Assembly: GCF_008386695.1 (NCBI RefSeq)
Contig: NZ_VUOC01000004.1
Location: 746,327-810,326 of the forward strand
DNA from: Chitinophaga agrisoli
GTDB lineage: Bacteria; Bacteroidota; Bacteroidia; Chitinophagales; Chitinophagaceae
DNA length: 64,000 bases
Reading direction: 5' to 3'
Of this stretch, positions 17,820-28,500 are shown in pieces. A program made the translations under genes and the position numbers. Each line of letters opens with the position of its first letter. Position 1 is the first letter of the stretch. The notes under the pieces are model-generated. The model had not been told where the DNA came from and did not search any database. It was given only the letters and a program-made list of their open reading frames with translations.

Positions 17820-20012
17820 TTACAGTTTATAATTGGGTTGTTTGCTCATCCACAATTTCAGCGTGCCGCCGGCAACAAGGTCCTTGTGCTGGAGCAGCCT
17901 GTTCGTATAGGGCTTTCCGTTCAGCTCCATACGTTGTATATAGATATTTTCCGGGCTGTTGTTGATAGCTTCTACGGTGAAGGCTTTCCCGGAAGGGGTT
18001 TGGATCACCGCTTTATCCACTGCCGGGCTGCCTATTACATAAGCGCCGGAGGCAGGGAATACCGGGTAAAAGCCCATGGAAGAGAATACATTCCAGGCAG
18101 ACATTTGCCCGCAGTCTTCGTTGCCGATGATACCATCCGGCTGATCACGGTACATCTCTTTCATGATATAACGCACTTTCTCTTCCGTTTTCCAGGGCTG
18201 GCCAGCCAGGGCATATAAGTAAGCAATATGATGGCCCGGCTCGTTGCCGTGTGCATACTGGCCTATGAGGCCGGTGAGATCTGCCAGGGTATGGCCTTCT
18301 GCTTTTAGCTGTAAAGTAAAGAAGCTATCCAGCCGGGCAGTGAAGGCATCCCTGCCACCCAACAGCTCAATAAGGCCCGGTACATCACCAGGCACCAGCC
18401 AGAGGTACTGCCAGGCATTCCCTTCCGTATAATCCGGGAAGGGGGCCTTCATGGGATCGAAATTGGTCCGTTTGCTGCCATCTGCAAAAATGCCGCGGAA
18501 GAATTTTGTTTCCGGGTCATAATACAGCTTGTAGTTCTTTGCGCGTTTCTGGAAGTAGGCGTAGTCCTCTTCATGGTGCAGCGCTTTGGCCATAAGGGCG
18601 GTGCTGGCGTCACTTACGCCATATTCCAGGGCGCGGGCTACGGAGCCGCGGAACTTATCTGCCGGAATGGTCTTAAAAGCCTTTACATACATGAGGCCCA
18701 GGCTATCGCCCATGGCGGTGCCTTTTACAGCCTCGTAGGCTTTATTTATATCAAAACCTTTGATGCCTTTAAGGTATGCTTCCGCTACGATCTGCATGCT
18801 GCTAATGCCCACCATGGTGCCGGTTTCATTGGCATTGAGGTGCCAGATGGGCAGTTTGCCCTGCTGTTGGTAAATAGCCAGCATACTGTTGATCATATCC
18901 GCCGTGCGCTCCGGCTCTATGATGGTATACAGCGGATGCGCGGCGCGGTAAGTATCCCACATGGAGAGGATGCTGTAGTTGGCAAAAGGCGCTTTTTCAT
19001 GCACCTGTTTATCTGCGCCGCGATAATCGCCATTCACATCATTGAAGAGGGCGGGGTCTATCATGGTATGATAGAGGGAGGTGTAGAAGATACGTTTCTC
19101 CCGTTCGTCCTTTGTTTCTACTTTGATCTTTGAGAGCTCTTTATTCCATTTAGCGTCTGCCGCGGCGATGATCTGGTGGAAGTTCCAGCCGGGCACTTCC
19201 GCCTGCATGTTGGCGAGGGCATTGTCTGCGCTTACGGGCGAGATGCTTACTTTCATCTGCAGGGTAAAAGGCGCATCATCAAAGCTCATAAGACCTTTGA
19301 TGGCTTTGCCCTGGCCCTTTTGACCAGTCTGTAAAGTATCTTCATTATATACGCTGAACTGTTTTACCGGGATGGAGGTGCGGATAGCGAAATACACGCG
19401 CTGATCCTTTGCCCAACCGGATGAATAACGGTAGCCTTTAAACGTAGTAGCATCTACCTGTTCAATGTAGGTGTTGGTGGCACGGTCTGAGGTACCTTCT
19501 TTCAGATCAACGATCACCCTTGCGATAGCGCCGCCGGGAAAATGGTATTGATGGCAGGCCGTACGTTCTGTGGCGGTCAGCTCTGCCTTGATGTGATAAT
19601 CATCCAGCAGTACGGAATAATAACCGGGTCTGGCCTGCTCCTGCCGGTGGCTGTATAAAGAGGAGTAACCTGTTCTGTGATTGGCCTCTGTGCCTTTATC
19701 TGTTTTTATATCACCGGTGTAGGGCATGATCACCAGATCGCCCAGATCGCCAATACCGGTACCGTTGAGGTGCAGGTGGGAGAAACCGATCATGATACTA
19801 TCGCCGTAATTATAACCGGAGTCCCAGTCCCAACCTTTGAAGATATTGGCAGGGCCAGCCTGTACTGCGCCAAAAGGCACGCTGGCGCCTACGAATACGT
19901 GTCCATGCCCACCAGAACCAATGTAGGGATCTACATAACGGGTGAGGGATTGTGCGCCAGCGTTTGTAAGGCCGGCGCACATGAAGCCTGCTAATAGATA
20001 TTTTCCGATCAT
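17820..20012 (-). CDS. GH92 calcium-dependent alpha-mannosidase
   Basis: The 730 residues are GH92 end to end. A signal peptide is followed by TRYVDPYIGSGGHGHVFVGA and SVPFGAVQAGP in the N-terminal sandwich. The catalytic domain has HLNANETGTMVG near 394 (Glu is the expected acid), the MWDTYRAAHPLYTII strand, and the signature NEDCGQMSAWNVFSSMGFYP near 630. GH92 enzymes are exo-acting inverting alpha-mannosidases needing Ca2+. Linkage preference (1,2/1,3/1,4/1,6) cannot be read from the sequence. It lies 4 bases after the propeller-cytochrome gene, so the two are cotranscribed. Confidence 0.95.
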   Translation of the reverse strand: MIGKYLLAGFMCAGLTNAGAQSLTRYVDPYIGSGGHGHVFVGASVPFGAVQAGPANIFKGWDWDSGYNYGDSIMIGFSHLHLNGTGIGDLGDLVIMPYTGDIKTDKGTEANHRTGYSSLYSHRQEQARPGYYSVLLDDYHIKAELTATERTACHQYHFPGGAIARVIVDLKEGTSDRATNTYIEQVDATTFKGYRYSSGWAKDQRVYFAIRTSIPVKQFSVYNEDTLQTGQKGQGKAIKGLMSFDDAPFTLQMKVSISPVSADNALANMQAEVPGWNFHQIIAAADAKWNKELSKIKVETKDEREKRIFYTSLYHTMIDPALFNDVNGDYRGADKQVHEKAPFANYSILSMWDTYRAAHPLYTIIEPERTADMINSMLAIYQQQGKLPIWHLNANETGTMVGISSMQIVAEAYLKGIKGFDINKAYEAVKGTAMGDSLGLMYVKAFKTIPADKFRGSVARALEYGVSDASTALMAKALHHEEDYAYFQKRAKNYKLYYDPETKFFRGIFADGSKRTNFDPMKAPFPDYTEGNAWQYLWLVPGDVPGLIELLGGRDAFTARLDSFFTLQLKAEGHTLADLTGLIGQYAHGNEPGHHIAYLYALAGQPWKTEEKVRYIMKEMYRDQPDGIIGNEDCGQMSAWNVFSSMGFYPVFPASGAYVIGSPAVDKAVIQTPSGKAFTVEAINNSPENIYIQRMELNGKPYTNRLLQHKDLVAGGTLKLWMSKQPNYKL

Positions 20013-20016
20013 ACTG

Positions 20017-22263
20017 TTATTTTTCCAATTCTTCTAGTGTCCAGAAACCCTGCCTGTTTGCATTCTGTGCACGTACTTTCTTTACGTCCGCTACGGATAC
20101 CACCGGCGAGAACTCGCGTTTGCGGGGGCCAAAGGAATAGCGTACATAACTGAGCACGGCGGCGATCCATTCATCATTGTTACCAGCGCCAAAAGGCGCC
20201 ATTATATCTGTATAGTTTTTGCCGTCAATAGGGCCGGTGAGGCCATTGAGCAGGATCTTCATCAGCTTTACATCATCACCCCCTACCCTTTTAGAGTCTA
20301 CGAAAGGCGGCGCTGCCGGCGTACCGGTACCTACTACAATGCCTTTACCATCCGGTCCATGACAGGTGGAGCATAATTGTTTGTAGATGTTAGCGCCCTG
20401 CAGGATCAGGTTACGATGCGTTGCGGGCATGCCACCCAGGCGGCGGCCAAATAATTTGGTATTGGTATTGATCTCCATGCTATTGGCTACGCTCTGCATA
20501 AACTCCTTGTCAGTTGCCTGCTGTAACAGTTCACCGCTAAGGGTTTTGGCGGAAGCATCCTTGCTGTTATAGAGGGATAAGGCCAGCTGCACCTGTACAT
20601 CGCCGGAAGCATCGTTCTTTAATGCCGCCAGTTGTGCCAGCACGGTCTCATCGTTTTGTTGTAGGTACTGTTCGCTGATCCATACGGCGGTTCTGCGTAC
20701 CTGGGCATCGTTGTCCTTAAATGCCTGGAATAAGGTTGGCTTGTCGATGGCGTTGAGGCCTTCCAGTGTCCACAGGGCGTGGATACGGGCCAGGGCGCCA
20801 CCGCGTTTGCCGATGGTAGGATGCGTGCCCAGGGCTACCTGCTGCAGCGCGGGGATCAGGGAGCGGTCGTTACGGGCGATGATCTCTTTCTGTGCGTTCT
20901 CTCTCCACCAGCCGTTTGGATGATCGAGGTAAGAGAGCAGCTGTTCACCGCTATCCTCTAACAGATGCGGTTTGGGACCGGGTTTAAAACAATCGTGCAC
21001 TACGCGGTAAATGCGGCCGCGGCCTATGTTCTTATCCAGGCCTTTGCTGATGATACGCGGGCGCAGGAAGCTGCCTTCCCTGGTCCAGTTGCTTTCCTGG
21101 ATAATGCCATGGTACATATCCACGATATACAGGCAGCCATCCGGACCGGTGGCGGTATTTACGGGGCGGAAATTCATATCCGTAGAGGCGATGAATTCCT
21201 GCTCGTTATAAGCGTTCTTCAGAAATACTTTACCGTTTACGTCTGATACCTTGGCCCGGCGGATGAGGCGGCCTACCGGCTCACAGATGAGCAGGTCGCC
21301 TTTCATATCCGGCGGCAGCGCATCACCACGGAATACGGACTGGCCGCAGCTGGCCGTAAAGTGGTTAAGCGTAGTATCCGGGCGAAGGCGGTGCATACCG
21401 CCCTGTACATCCGGCGTGGCGATGATGGGCCATACGGCGTTAAATTCATCATTGAACTGATCGCGGGGATTCAGTATTCCATAAGCAGGATTGATCTGGA
21501 AGCCCACGGCGGGGATCTCTGCGCCCGCGCTGGAGAAAAACAGGCGGCCGTAATCATCATTACCAACGCCCCATTGCCCGCCGGGAGAGTTAGCCAGGGA
21601 ATCTGCCACCAGCTGTCCGCCGCGGTATTTGTAACGTACGGGATCGCAGCTTACATAGATCCAGTTATCCAGGTTCCATACCAGGCCGCTTTTCTGGTGT
21701 TCCAGGTTGCGGGTATCCGGCGCGTCATTCTTATAGACCTGGATCTTTTCATCTGCTTTGCCATCGCCGTTTTTGTCCTCGTAGCTGAAGATGTTATAGG
21801 TATACGTTTCGTTGACCAGCAGCTTGTGCCCTACGCACAGGAGCATACGGGGCAGCACCAGGCTGTCTATAAAGGTGGAACGTTTGTCCATACGGCCATC
21901 GCCGTTGGTATCTTCCAGCAGGGATACCTGGCAAATGGGCTGATTTTCATCTGTGCCATCGATGTCCTTCATGTACGTGCGCATTTCCGCCACGTACATT
22001 TTAGCGTTGCCATCCCATACAATCGCTACCGGTTCCTGGATCATTGGCTCGCTGGCAACCAGCTCTATATGATAACCGGGTTGGGTATAAATGGTTTGCA
22101 TGGCGGCCTTTACATCCTTATAGGCCGGGTCCGGGCGCGGGTTTACGATCACCTTGCCAGTAGCATCACGTTTAAGGGCGGGTTGTGTGGTCTTGCACTG
22201 GTATACGGCAAAGCTTACTATCAGCAATACGGCTATCATCCATAGTTTGTTACGTTTGCTCAT
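20017..22263 (-). CDS. Propeller-HEAT-cytochrome c protein (PVC-type dehydrogenase-like)
   Basis: A putative lipoprotein (Cys 23 in SFAVYQCK) with three parts. Residues 55-400 form a PQQ/sugar-dehydrogenase-like beta-propeller (GYHIELVASEPMIQEPVAI, VAEMRTYMKDIDG, MNFRPVNTATGPDGCLYIVD). Residues 430-590 are HEAT-like helices (IPALQQVALGTH, RRTAVWISEQYL). A cytochrome c with LCSTCHGPDGKG near 631 covers about 610-720. The family is abundant in Planctomycetes and Bacteroidota and is usually called 'membrane-bound dehydrogenase'; its substrates are not established. Its place between a cytochrome c gene and GH92 argues for an oxidative role in glycan use. Confidence 0.85.
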   Translation of the reverse strand: MSKRNKLWMIAVLLIVSFAVYQCKTTQPALKRDATGKVIVNPRPDPAYKDVKAAMQTIYTQPGYHIELVASEPMIQEPVAIVWDGNAKMYVAEMRTYMKDIDGTDENQPICQVSLLEDTNGDGRMDKRSTFIDSLVLPRMLLCVGHKLLVNETYTYNIFSYEDKNGDGKADEKIQVYKNDAPDTRNLEHQKSGLVWNLDNWIYVSCDPVRYKYRGGQLVADSLANSPGGQWGVGNDDYGRLFFSSAGAEIPAVGFQINPAYGILNPRDQFNDEFNAVWPIIATPDVQGGMHRLRPDTTLNHFTASCGQSVFRGDALPPDMKGDLLICEPVGRLIRRAKVSDVNGKVFLKNAYNEQEFIASTDMNFRPVNTATGPDGCLYIVDMYHGIIQESNWTREGSFLRPRIISKGLDKNIGRGRIYRVVHDCFKPGPKPHLLEDSGEQLLSYLDHPNGWWRENAQKEIIARNDRSLIPALQQVALGTHPTIGKRGGALARIHALWTLEGLNAIDKPTLFQAFKDNDAQVRRTAVWISEQYLQQNDETVLAQLAALKNDASGDVQVQLALSLYNSKDASAKTLSGELLQQATDKEFMQSVANSMEINTNTKLFGRRLGGMPATHRNLILQGANIYKQLCSTCHGPDGKGIVVGTGTPAAPPFVDSKRVGGDDVKLMKILLNGLTGPIDGKNYTDIMAPFGAGNNDEWIAAVLSYVRYSFGPRKREFSPVVSVADVKKVRAQNANRQGFWTLEELEK

Positions 22264-22273
22264 GGGTACTGCT

Positions 22274-22687
22274 TTATTTGTTCAGTGAAAGGATATATTG
22301 TACCATTTTCTTTGCATCGGCCGCTGCCAGCGTAGCATGGGGCGACATGGGCACGGGGCCCCAGTTACCGGCGCCGCCGTTGATCACCTTTGTGGTGAGC
22401 AGGGCGATATTATCATCCGTGGCTTTGTATTTTTTGGCTACATCCAGGTAGGCAGGGCCTACCAGCTTGGTATCTTCTTTATGACAGGCCAGGCAATCAG
22501 ATTTTGACAACAGGGCTTTGCCTTCTGTTGCATCCTGCGCGGAGATAGCCGGTTTGGCGGCCGCTTTTGCAGTAGCTGTTTTGGCAGGGGCTTTTTTAGC
22601 GGGCCCCTGTTTAGCCTGGGCATTGACATCCGTAGCATTAAAAAGGGCCATACACATTACAGCGGCCAGAAAGAAATGTTTGGTCAT
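22274..22687 (-). CDS. Small periplasmic cytochrome c
   Basis: A signal peptide is followed by a low-complexity Lys/Ala/Pro linker (AKKAPAKTATAKAAAKP, about 30-48) and a class I cytochrome c with CLACH (about 65-69) and a late Met in PVPMSPH (~115). YLDVAKKYKATDDNIALLTT and the C-terminal MVQYILSL helix are typical. It likely carries electrons from the dehydrogenases encoded on both sides to the respiratory chain. The linker would let the heme domain move along or away from the membrane. The gap to the next gene is 10 bases. Confidence 0.9.
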   Translation of the reverse strand: MTKHFFLAAVMCMALFNATDVNAQAKQGPAKKAPAKTATAKAAAKPAISAQDATEGKALLSKSDCLACHKEDTKLVGPAYLDVAKKYKATDDNIALLTTKVINGGAGNWGPVPMSPHATLAAADAKKMVQYILSLNK

Positions 22688-22721
22688 ATTTATATCAGTC
22701 TTTAGTCTATCGTTATACGCC

Positions 22722-22768
22722 GTTTGTCAACAGCCGTTAGTGGTTGCGCACCAACGGCTGCCGGCAAA
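22722..22768 (-). other. Stem-loop between DUF3823 and cytochrome c genes
   Basis: An 8-bp perfect stem (22731-22738 with 22753-22760) sits inside a second 5-bp pairing (22722-22726 with 22764-22768). No U-run follows. In minus-strand mRNA it lies between the SusC-SusD-DUF3823 block and the enzymes and may lower downstream expression or mark a processing site. Confidence 0.55.
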
Positions 22769-22770
22769 CA

Positions 22771-23532
22771 TCATGCGCCCGGTATATTCACCTGTTTGGC
22801 CACGTTATAGTTATACCGTTTATTCACGTTATCCGCCGTTCTGGCGCCTACCCTTATATAATATGGGCGGTTGCCGCCCAGCGTGCCTTTGGTGGTGATG
22901 GTAACTGTTTGTCCCAGCACGTTATTGCCTTCTGCGCCATTATACTTTACCTGGTTGGAAAACCGGTTATCGTAGCTGGCATTGCTGACAAACTCCGTGG
23001 TGGATACATACAGGAATACATCGGTTACATTAAATTGATAGGCCGGGTTTGTGGTACCGCGGGTGAACTTGCACTGTATGGTAATGGTCTTGTCCGGGTT
23101 CACTACGGGCTCTCCTATCCATTCCACTTTCAGGAACGGCTCTACCTGGAATTCTACATTTGTTACGCCCTGGATGTCAACTACCTTGCTGTTATCAACG
23201 ATGGGGGCCGTTGTTGTGACCAGCGGTACAAAAGCGCCATCCATGGGGTACAGTTTAAACTTGCCTTTGAACACCTTTGAGTTATTGAAGGTGCCATCGT
23301 ACTTGACGTTAAAGTACTGCGGGATCACGCCGGCGCCATTGTTCCAGCTTTGTTCCTCTGCACGCAGGCGGATGCCGCCTGACTCTGTTTGTATGGGCTG
23401 CCCGGTGCTCAGGTCTATGATCCGGCCGGTGAGCGTTTCCGCGGGCGCGGTGTAATTATCTTCCTTACTGCAGGCGCTAAAGGATAGCAGCGCCATGCAG
23501 GAGAGGATCGTATACAAGATATTTTTTTTCAT
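22771..23532 (-). CDS. DUF3823 surface lipoprotein (SusE-like position)
   Basis: A lipoprotein signal (LLSFSACSKEDN, Cys about 21) is followed by a DUF3823 domain: ETLTGRIIDLSTGQPIQTES, then GGIRLRAEEQSWNNGAGV and YFNVKYDGTFNNSKVFKGKF. The C-terminal part has a second beta domain. DUF3823 proteins are regularly encoded after SusD and are thought to be outer-membrane glycan-binding proteins. The expected ligand is the glycan degraded by this locus. It starts 81 bases after the SusD stop. Confidence 0.88.
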   Translation of the reverse strand: MKKNILYTILSCMALLSFSACSKEDNYTAPAETLTGRIIDLSTGQPIQTESGGIRLRAEEQSWNNGAGVIPQYFNVKYDGTFNNSKVFKGKFKLYPMDGAFVPLVTTTAPIVDNSKVVDIQGVTNVEFQVEPFLKVEWIGEPVVNPDKTITIQCKFTRGTTNPAYQFNVTDVFLYVSTTEFVSNASYDNRFSNQVKYNGAEGNNVLGQTVTITTKGTLGGNRPYYIRVGARTADNVNKRYNYNVAKQVNIPGA

Positions 23533-23613
23533 CGGTTAATGTTTGATTTTGTGACGAGCGGATGGAACCTTTCCGGCTCCCCGCCTGTTTGTTCTACCAT
23601 CGCCAGTAAATGC

Positions 23614-25542
23614 CTACTGGTTCTGTACCAGTTTCGGGTTTTTGGTGATCTCCGCATCCGGTATCGGCTCATAGTACCACACCGGGTTAAAGGTGTACTG
23701 CTGGTTACCCTCGTACCGCCTTTTGTCGTAGATGTATTTGCCGTTACCCGCTACATAAATGGGGTGCAGCACCATCCATACCCGGTTCTGGATCTCCGCA
23801 TCCGCGGTACGCCAGCGTTTGATATCCCACCAGATCTTATTCTCAAAGCCCAGCTCCTTGCGTCTTTCATTGCGGATGATGTTGATATCATTCAGGTCTG
23901 CCGCGCTGGCGAGCAGGTTGGCCCCTGCCCTGTCGCGGATATCGTTGATACACTGAAAAGCATCCTGCTGGTAGTTGGCGTCTGTTTGTCCGGCAGCCTG
24001 TAATTCATAATCTGCCTCTGCGCGGTTCAGCAGCACTTCTGCATACCGCATCTCTATCCATGGCTGGAAAGATTTGTTTACGATCACATCTGCCACAGGT
24101 TTGCGCTGATCCAGGTATTTACGCTGGAAGAAACCGGAGATAGTGCCTGCGCCTACTGGCACATTGAAGGTACCGCTTAAGCCGCCGGCGTTCAGGCTTT
24201 GGCCATTACCCAGGTCCACAATGGGCGAAGGCAGGTTATTGCTGTTCACCGCCGGCACCATATTGGGATTGTTGGCGTAAGGATTAGTGGTATTTGGATA
24301 TGGCGGCAGGGCGCCCGGGAAAGGGCCTATACCGCCGCTGATATCACCTTTATAGATACCCCGGCGCACGTCTATCACCTCGCCTTTAAAGGTAGCGCCA
24401 GGCATAAGCACGGTGGCCAGCAAGCGCGGTTCCGCATTTTTGAAGAAGGCGTAGCGGTCATCGTAATAGGCGTATTTGCCGGTAGTAGCATCTATCGTTT
24501 TCAGCGTGCCGTCGGCGTTACGGGGAAGACCGTCAAACAGCTCCACGTAATCCAGTGTGGGGTTCATGTAGGAGCTGTAACCATCCTTGCCTTTCATCTG
24601 GTTGGGAATGGCAAACAGGTCAAAGCTGTGTACGGCATTCAGATCACTGTACTCTTTGGCAAAGATCACTTCCTTATTGGAGGCGGTCACGTCAAAGAAC
24701 AGGTTGTAATAATTATCCTCTTTATTGGCGGTAGCGCGGTACAGCATGTAACCGCCGGTTTCCACCAGTTTGGAGGCCTCATAACTGGCCTTGAAATAAC
24801 GCACGGCCTCTGTGGCGGGTATACCCTGCACCTGTTTGCCGGTGTTAGGATCTGAGATGTTCTTGGTATTGTATTTGGCAATGGAACCGGCAAACAGCAT
24901 GGCCCTGCTCTTAAGCGCTGCGGCGATGTATTTGTTGGCCCGGCCCCGCTGCTCGCTGGTGGGATTCATAAGCAGGATGGCGGAATCCAGGTCCTTTGCA
25001 ATGTAATCATACACTTCCTGCTCCGAGTTGCGGGGCAGCTGCAGTTGCTCCAGGCTTTCCTGGGGATAGTACTGCACCTCTGTGGTGATAGGTATGCCGC
25101 CATACCTTTTTACGAGCTCAAAATAGGTGAAGTCGCGGATAAAGCGGGCCTCGCCCAGCCAGTGGTTTACCTGGTTGGGGTTAAAGTTGAACGCATAACC
25201 GGGCAGTGTTTGTATAAAATAGTTGGCGTTGCGGATAATGATATACGCATCCGCGTAGTATTTGGTAAAGCTGCCGGTAGCGCCGCCTACGTTGCGGTTC
25301 ATCATCTCGCCGGTAAGGTTATTGATGCTGAGGATGTAGTTGAACTGGTTGTAACCATCGTTCATATTATACTTAAAATCCTCTATGGGCAGGCGGTTAT
25401 ACAGGCCTGCGAAATAAGCGGTCACACCGCCCTGGCTGGCAAAGGCATCCTTATCCTGCACTATATTATCCGGCAGGATGCCCAGCTTATTGCAGGAGCA
25501 TAGTGTAAAAAGGGCAATTATGATCAGATATATCTTTTGCAT
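23614..25542 (-). CDS. SusD/RagB glycan-binding lipoprotein
   Basis: The 642 residues have a lipobox (IALFTLCSCNKLG), the SusD helices starting KDAFASQGGVTAYFAGLYNR and the conserved HWLGEARFIRDFTYFELVKR-type block with YGGIPITTEV after it. Residues 385-470 hold a long insert rich in Pro, Asn and Gly. The C-terminus has WIEMRYAEVLLNRAEADYEL and NERRKELGFENKIWWDIKRW. It forms the lid of the SusC transporter encoded 28 bases upstream. The insert makes it longer than usual (about 530-580). Confidence 0.95.
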   Translation of the reverse strand: MQKIYLIIIALFTLCSCNKLGILPDNIVQDKDAFASQGGVTAYFAGLYNRLPIEDFKYNMNDGYNQFNYILSINNLTGEMMNRNVGGATGSFTKYYADAYIIIRNANYFIQTLPGYAFNFNPNQVNHWLGEARFIRDFTYFELVKRYGGIPITTEVQYYPQESLEQLQLPRNSEQEVYDYIAKDLDSAILLMNPTSEQRGRANKYIAAALKSRAMLFAGSIAKYNTKNISDPNTGKQVQGIPATEAVRYFKASYEASKLVETGGYMLYRATANKEDNYYNLFFDVTASNKEVIFAKEYSDLNAVHSFDLFAIPNQMKGKDGYSSYMNPTLDYVELFDGLPRNADGTLKTIDATTGKYAYYDDRYAFFKNAEPRLLATVLMPGATFKGEVIDVRRGIYKGDISGGIGPFPGALPPYPNTTNPYANNPNMVPAVNSNNLPSPIVDLGNGQSLNAGGLSGTFNVPVGAGTISGFFQRKYLDQRKPVADVIVNKSFQPWIEMRYAEVLLNRAEADYELQAAGQTDANYQQDAFQCINDIRDRAGANLLASAADLNDINIIRNERRKELGFENKIWWDIKRWRTADAEIQNRVWMVLHPIYVAGNGKYIYDKRRYEGNQQYTFNPVWYYEPIPDAEITKNPKLVQNQ

Positions 25543-25570
25543 TGTTAATTGGCTTTAGTTGAAACAACAG

Positions 25571-28500
25571 TTAAAAGTCCACGCTCATCCCCACGTTATA
25601 CGTTTTGTTCAGCGGGTATACGTAGCCGTACTGGTATGACGGGTGCTCAGGGTCTACATAACGCACCCCTGTTACTGTCAACAAATTATACCCGTTCACG
25701 TACAGCCTGGCTTGTTTCAAACCAGCCTTCCTTGTAATAGACGCCGGAAACACATAGGTATAACCGATCTCTATGCTTTTTAACCTGGCATAGGATGCAT
25801 TTTTCACCGCGTAGGTGGAGTTGGCATCGTACCCGGTGCCTGTCAGGGCAAAATAACCCGGCACATACTGGGTGTTAGGATCGTAGGGGTCCGCATTGGG
25901 ATCTGCGGGGTGCCAGCGGTCCATGTATTGCTCCAGCGCGTTACCGTTAAAGTTGAGCGGGGTGGCCAGGGCCTCCGGGTAGGAGATCCATTTCTGGGCG
26001 GCGCCCTGGATCAGCGCATTCAGGTCAAAGCCTTTATAGCTGAGCCCTATGCTAAGGCCAAAATTGATAAGCGGCGGATTGGGCGAGGTAGAGCCAAGGT
26101 CCGTATTGCCGTTATAGGTAGAGGCAATGGGATGACGGTCCAGGTCATCGATATAACCGTCCTGGTTCCAGTCTTCGTATTTATAGTCCCCGGGAACGTT
26201 GCTGCGGTTGCCGCCGCCGTTATCCACATGGTAGCCGTAGATATCGTTAAAGGAATCAAAGCGGCCGGCCTGTCCCCAGCCCCACCAGATATCATTATAG
26301 CGGTCGTTTACGTTATTGCGCCAGTTATCATAGGAGTTACCGGCTACGGCGCGCTCATAATGCTGCCACCTGGTGCGGGAGTACGAGATATTGCCGCTTA
26401 CGTTGTAAAAGATCTTACCAAAATGGCTGCGATGGGTAACTACCAGTTCCACGCCGGAGCTCAGGTCGCTGTTGAGGTTTTCCTGTGGCAGCGCGGCGCC
26501 CAGGGAGCCGGGCAGGGACAGCAGGCGGTTAGCCAGCAGCCCATCGCGGTTGCGGCGGAACCAGTCGAACTGGAAGCCAAACAAACCTTTCCACAGGTCT
26601 ACATCCAGACCAAAGTTGAGGGTCTTGGATTTAAACCAGGTAATGTCCGGGTTGGGCAGTACGCGGAAACCCAGGGCATTGGTATAGCTGCCGTCAAACA
26701 CGGAGCCGCCGGGCAGGCCCTGCAGGTTACCGGAAGACGGATAGTCATAACCGGTAAGGTATTGGAAGCGCAGGCCGCTGGCATCGCCCATGACGCCGTA
26801 GGAGGCGCGGAACTTGATATTATCGATGAACGAGAGGCGGACATTATCCCGGATAAAACTTTCCTCCGAAATACGATATCCCGCAGTAACTGCGGGAAAG
26901 AAACCCCATTGGCCGGTGGGCGCAAAACGGGAAGAGCCATCATAACGGCCGCTCAGGTCCAGGAGGTATTTGGCATCGAAATCGTAGTGCACCTTGCCTA
27001 CAAAACTTTTAGTGGCATAGTTAAAAAGGCCATTCAGGTCCTGGGTGCCCACCTGGTTGGCGGTAGTACCGGTGCCCAGCTGGTCCAGGGTGCCCAGTAC
27101 CAGGTATCGGCTGGCGTTGAAGTTGTCCTGTTTCTGGGTACGCTCTTCGTAGAGGCCCAGCAGTTCTACATTATGCGCACGGGCAAACGTGTGCGCATAG
27201 TTAAGGGAGAATTGCAGCATGGTATTAGGCGCTGCGGAATAAGACCTGTATACGTTGGAAGGCGTTTGCAGCGGTTTGGGCGTGTACGCCGTGCTATCCC
27301 CCACCTTTATGGCCTGGTATACGTTAAATGATTTTGCAAAGTTCTTGTTATCTGACAAGGCATAGTCGTAGCTGTATAATGCTTTGGCTTTTAATCCCTC
27401 TATAAAAGGCACCTCATAGTTCAGGCTAAACGCGCCCTGGAAGGTATTGGTGGTGGAGCGTTTGTAACCGTCAATAGCTGAATTGGTGAGCGCCAGCACG
27501 TTAGTGCCGTTATCATCCAGATAGTTGATATAGGCGGGATTGTTATTCGCATAGAGGGAATAGGTGGGCGGGTGCCGCCACAAGGCCTTGAAGATGCTCC
27601 AGGAGTCTTCGTAGGGCGCATTACGGATATCAGAGATACCGGCCAGCTGCAGTTCCGCAGTCAGGTTGCTGGAGATCTTTGCCGTGATGTTGGAGCGTAC
27701 ATTGTACTTTTTGTAATTGAGATCGCCGGATTTCCAGAAACCCTGCTGGCTCAGATACCCCAGGCTCACAAAATAGGTAACCTTGTCTGACCCGCCGGTA
27801 GCGGTAAGGCTGTGCGCCGTTTGGGGAGCCGTGTTGCGCACCACAGCCCCGTACCAGTCTGTGCTGGTCTTTGTGCCATTGGCATAGGCGTCAAAATCTG
27901 CCTGCGTGTAAACGGGCGCGCCGCCGTTCACGTTGTGCATGGCCCTTTCGTTAAAGAGCTTCATCCAGTCAACCGCGCCCAGTACTTTGGGCAGGCCGCT
28001 GGGCTTTTGCATACCAACGGTAACGGTGTAGTTGAGCTGCGTGGTGCCTGCCTTTCCTTTTTTGGTGGTGACCAGTATTACGCCATTGGCCGCCTGTACG
28101 CCGTATACGGCTGCGGCGGCGTCCTTGAGCACAGAAATGCTTTCGATGTCGTTAGGATCCAGGCGGTTAAGGTTACCACGGGGCACCCCATCGATGATGA
28201 TGAGGGGCGCGCCCAGGCCGCGGATATCGAAGCTGTTGCTGAAGGAGCCCGGCTCTGCGGAGTTCTGTACCACGCGTACGCCGGGCAATTTGCCGGAGAG
28301 CATGTTCAGTACGTTCTCGTTCCGGGTGGTCTTGATGTCGTCGCCCTTAATGGTGGCGATGGAGCCGGTGATAATGGCTTTTTGCTGCTGGCCGTAGCCT
28401 ACCACCACTACTTCGCCCAGGCTGCTGTTGTTGCGGGACAAGGCAATGCTAAGTTCCTGATCCCCTGCGATGGCTTCTTTTGATTCGTAGCCGATGAATG

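Noticed and set aside
25910-27331. Plus-strand 473-codon frame opposite susC
   Set aside because: Antisense shadow of a clear SusC gene, no motif or start context.
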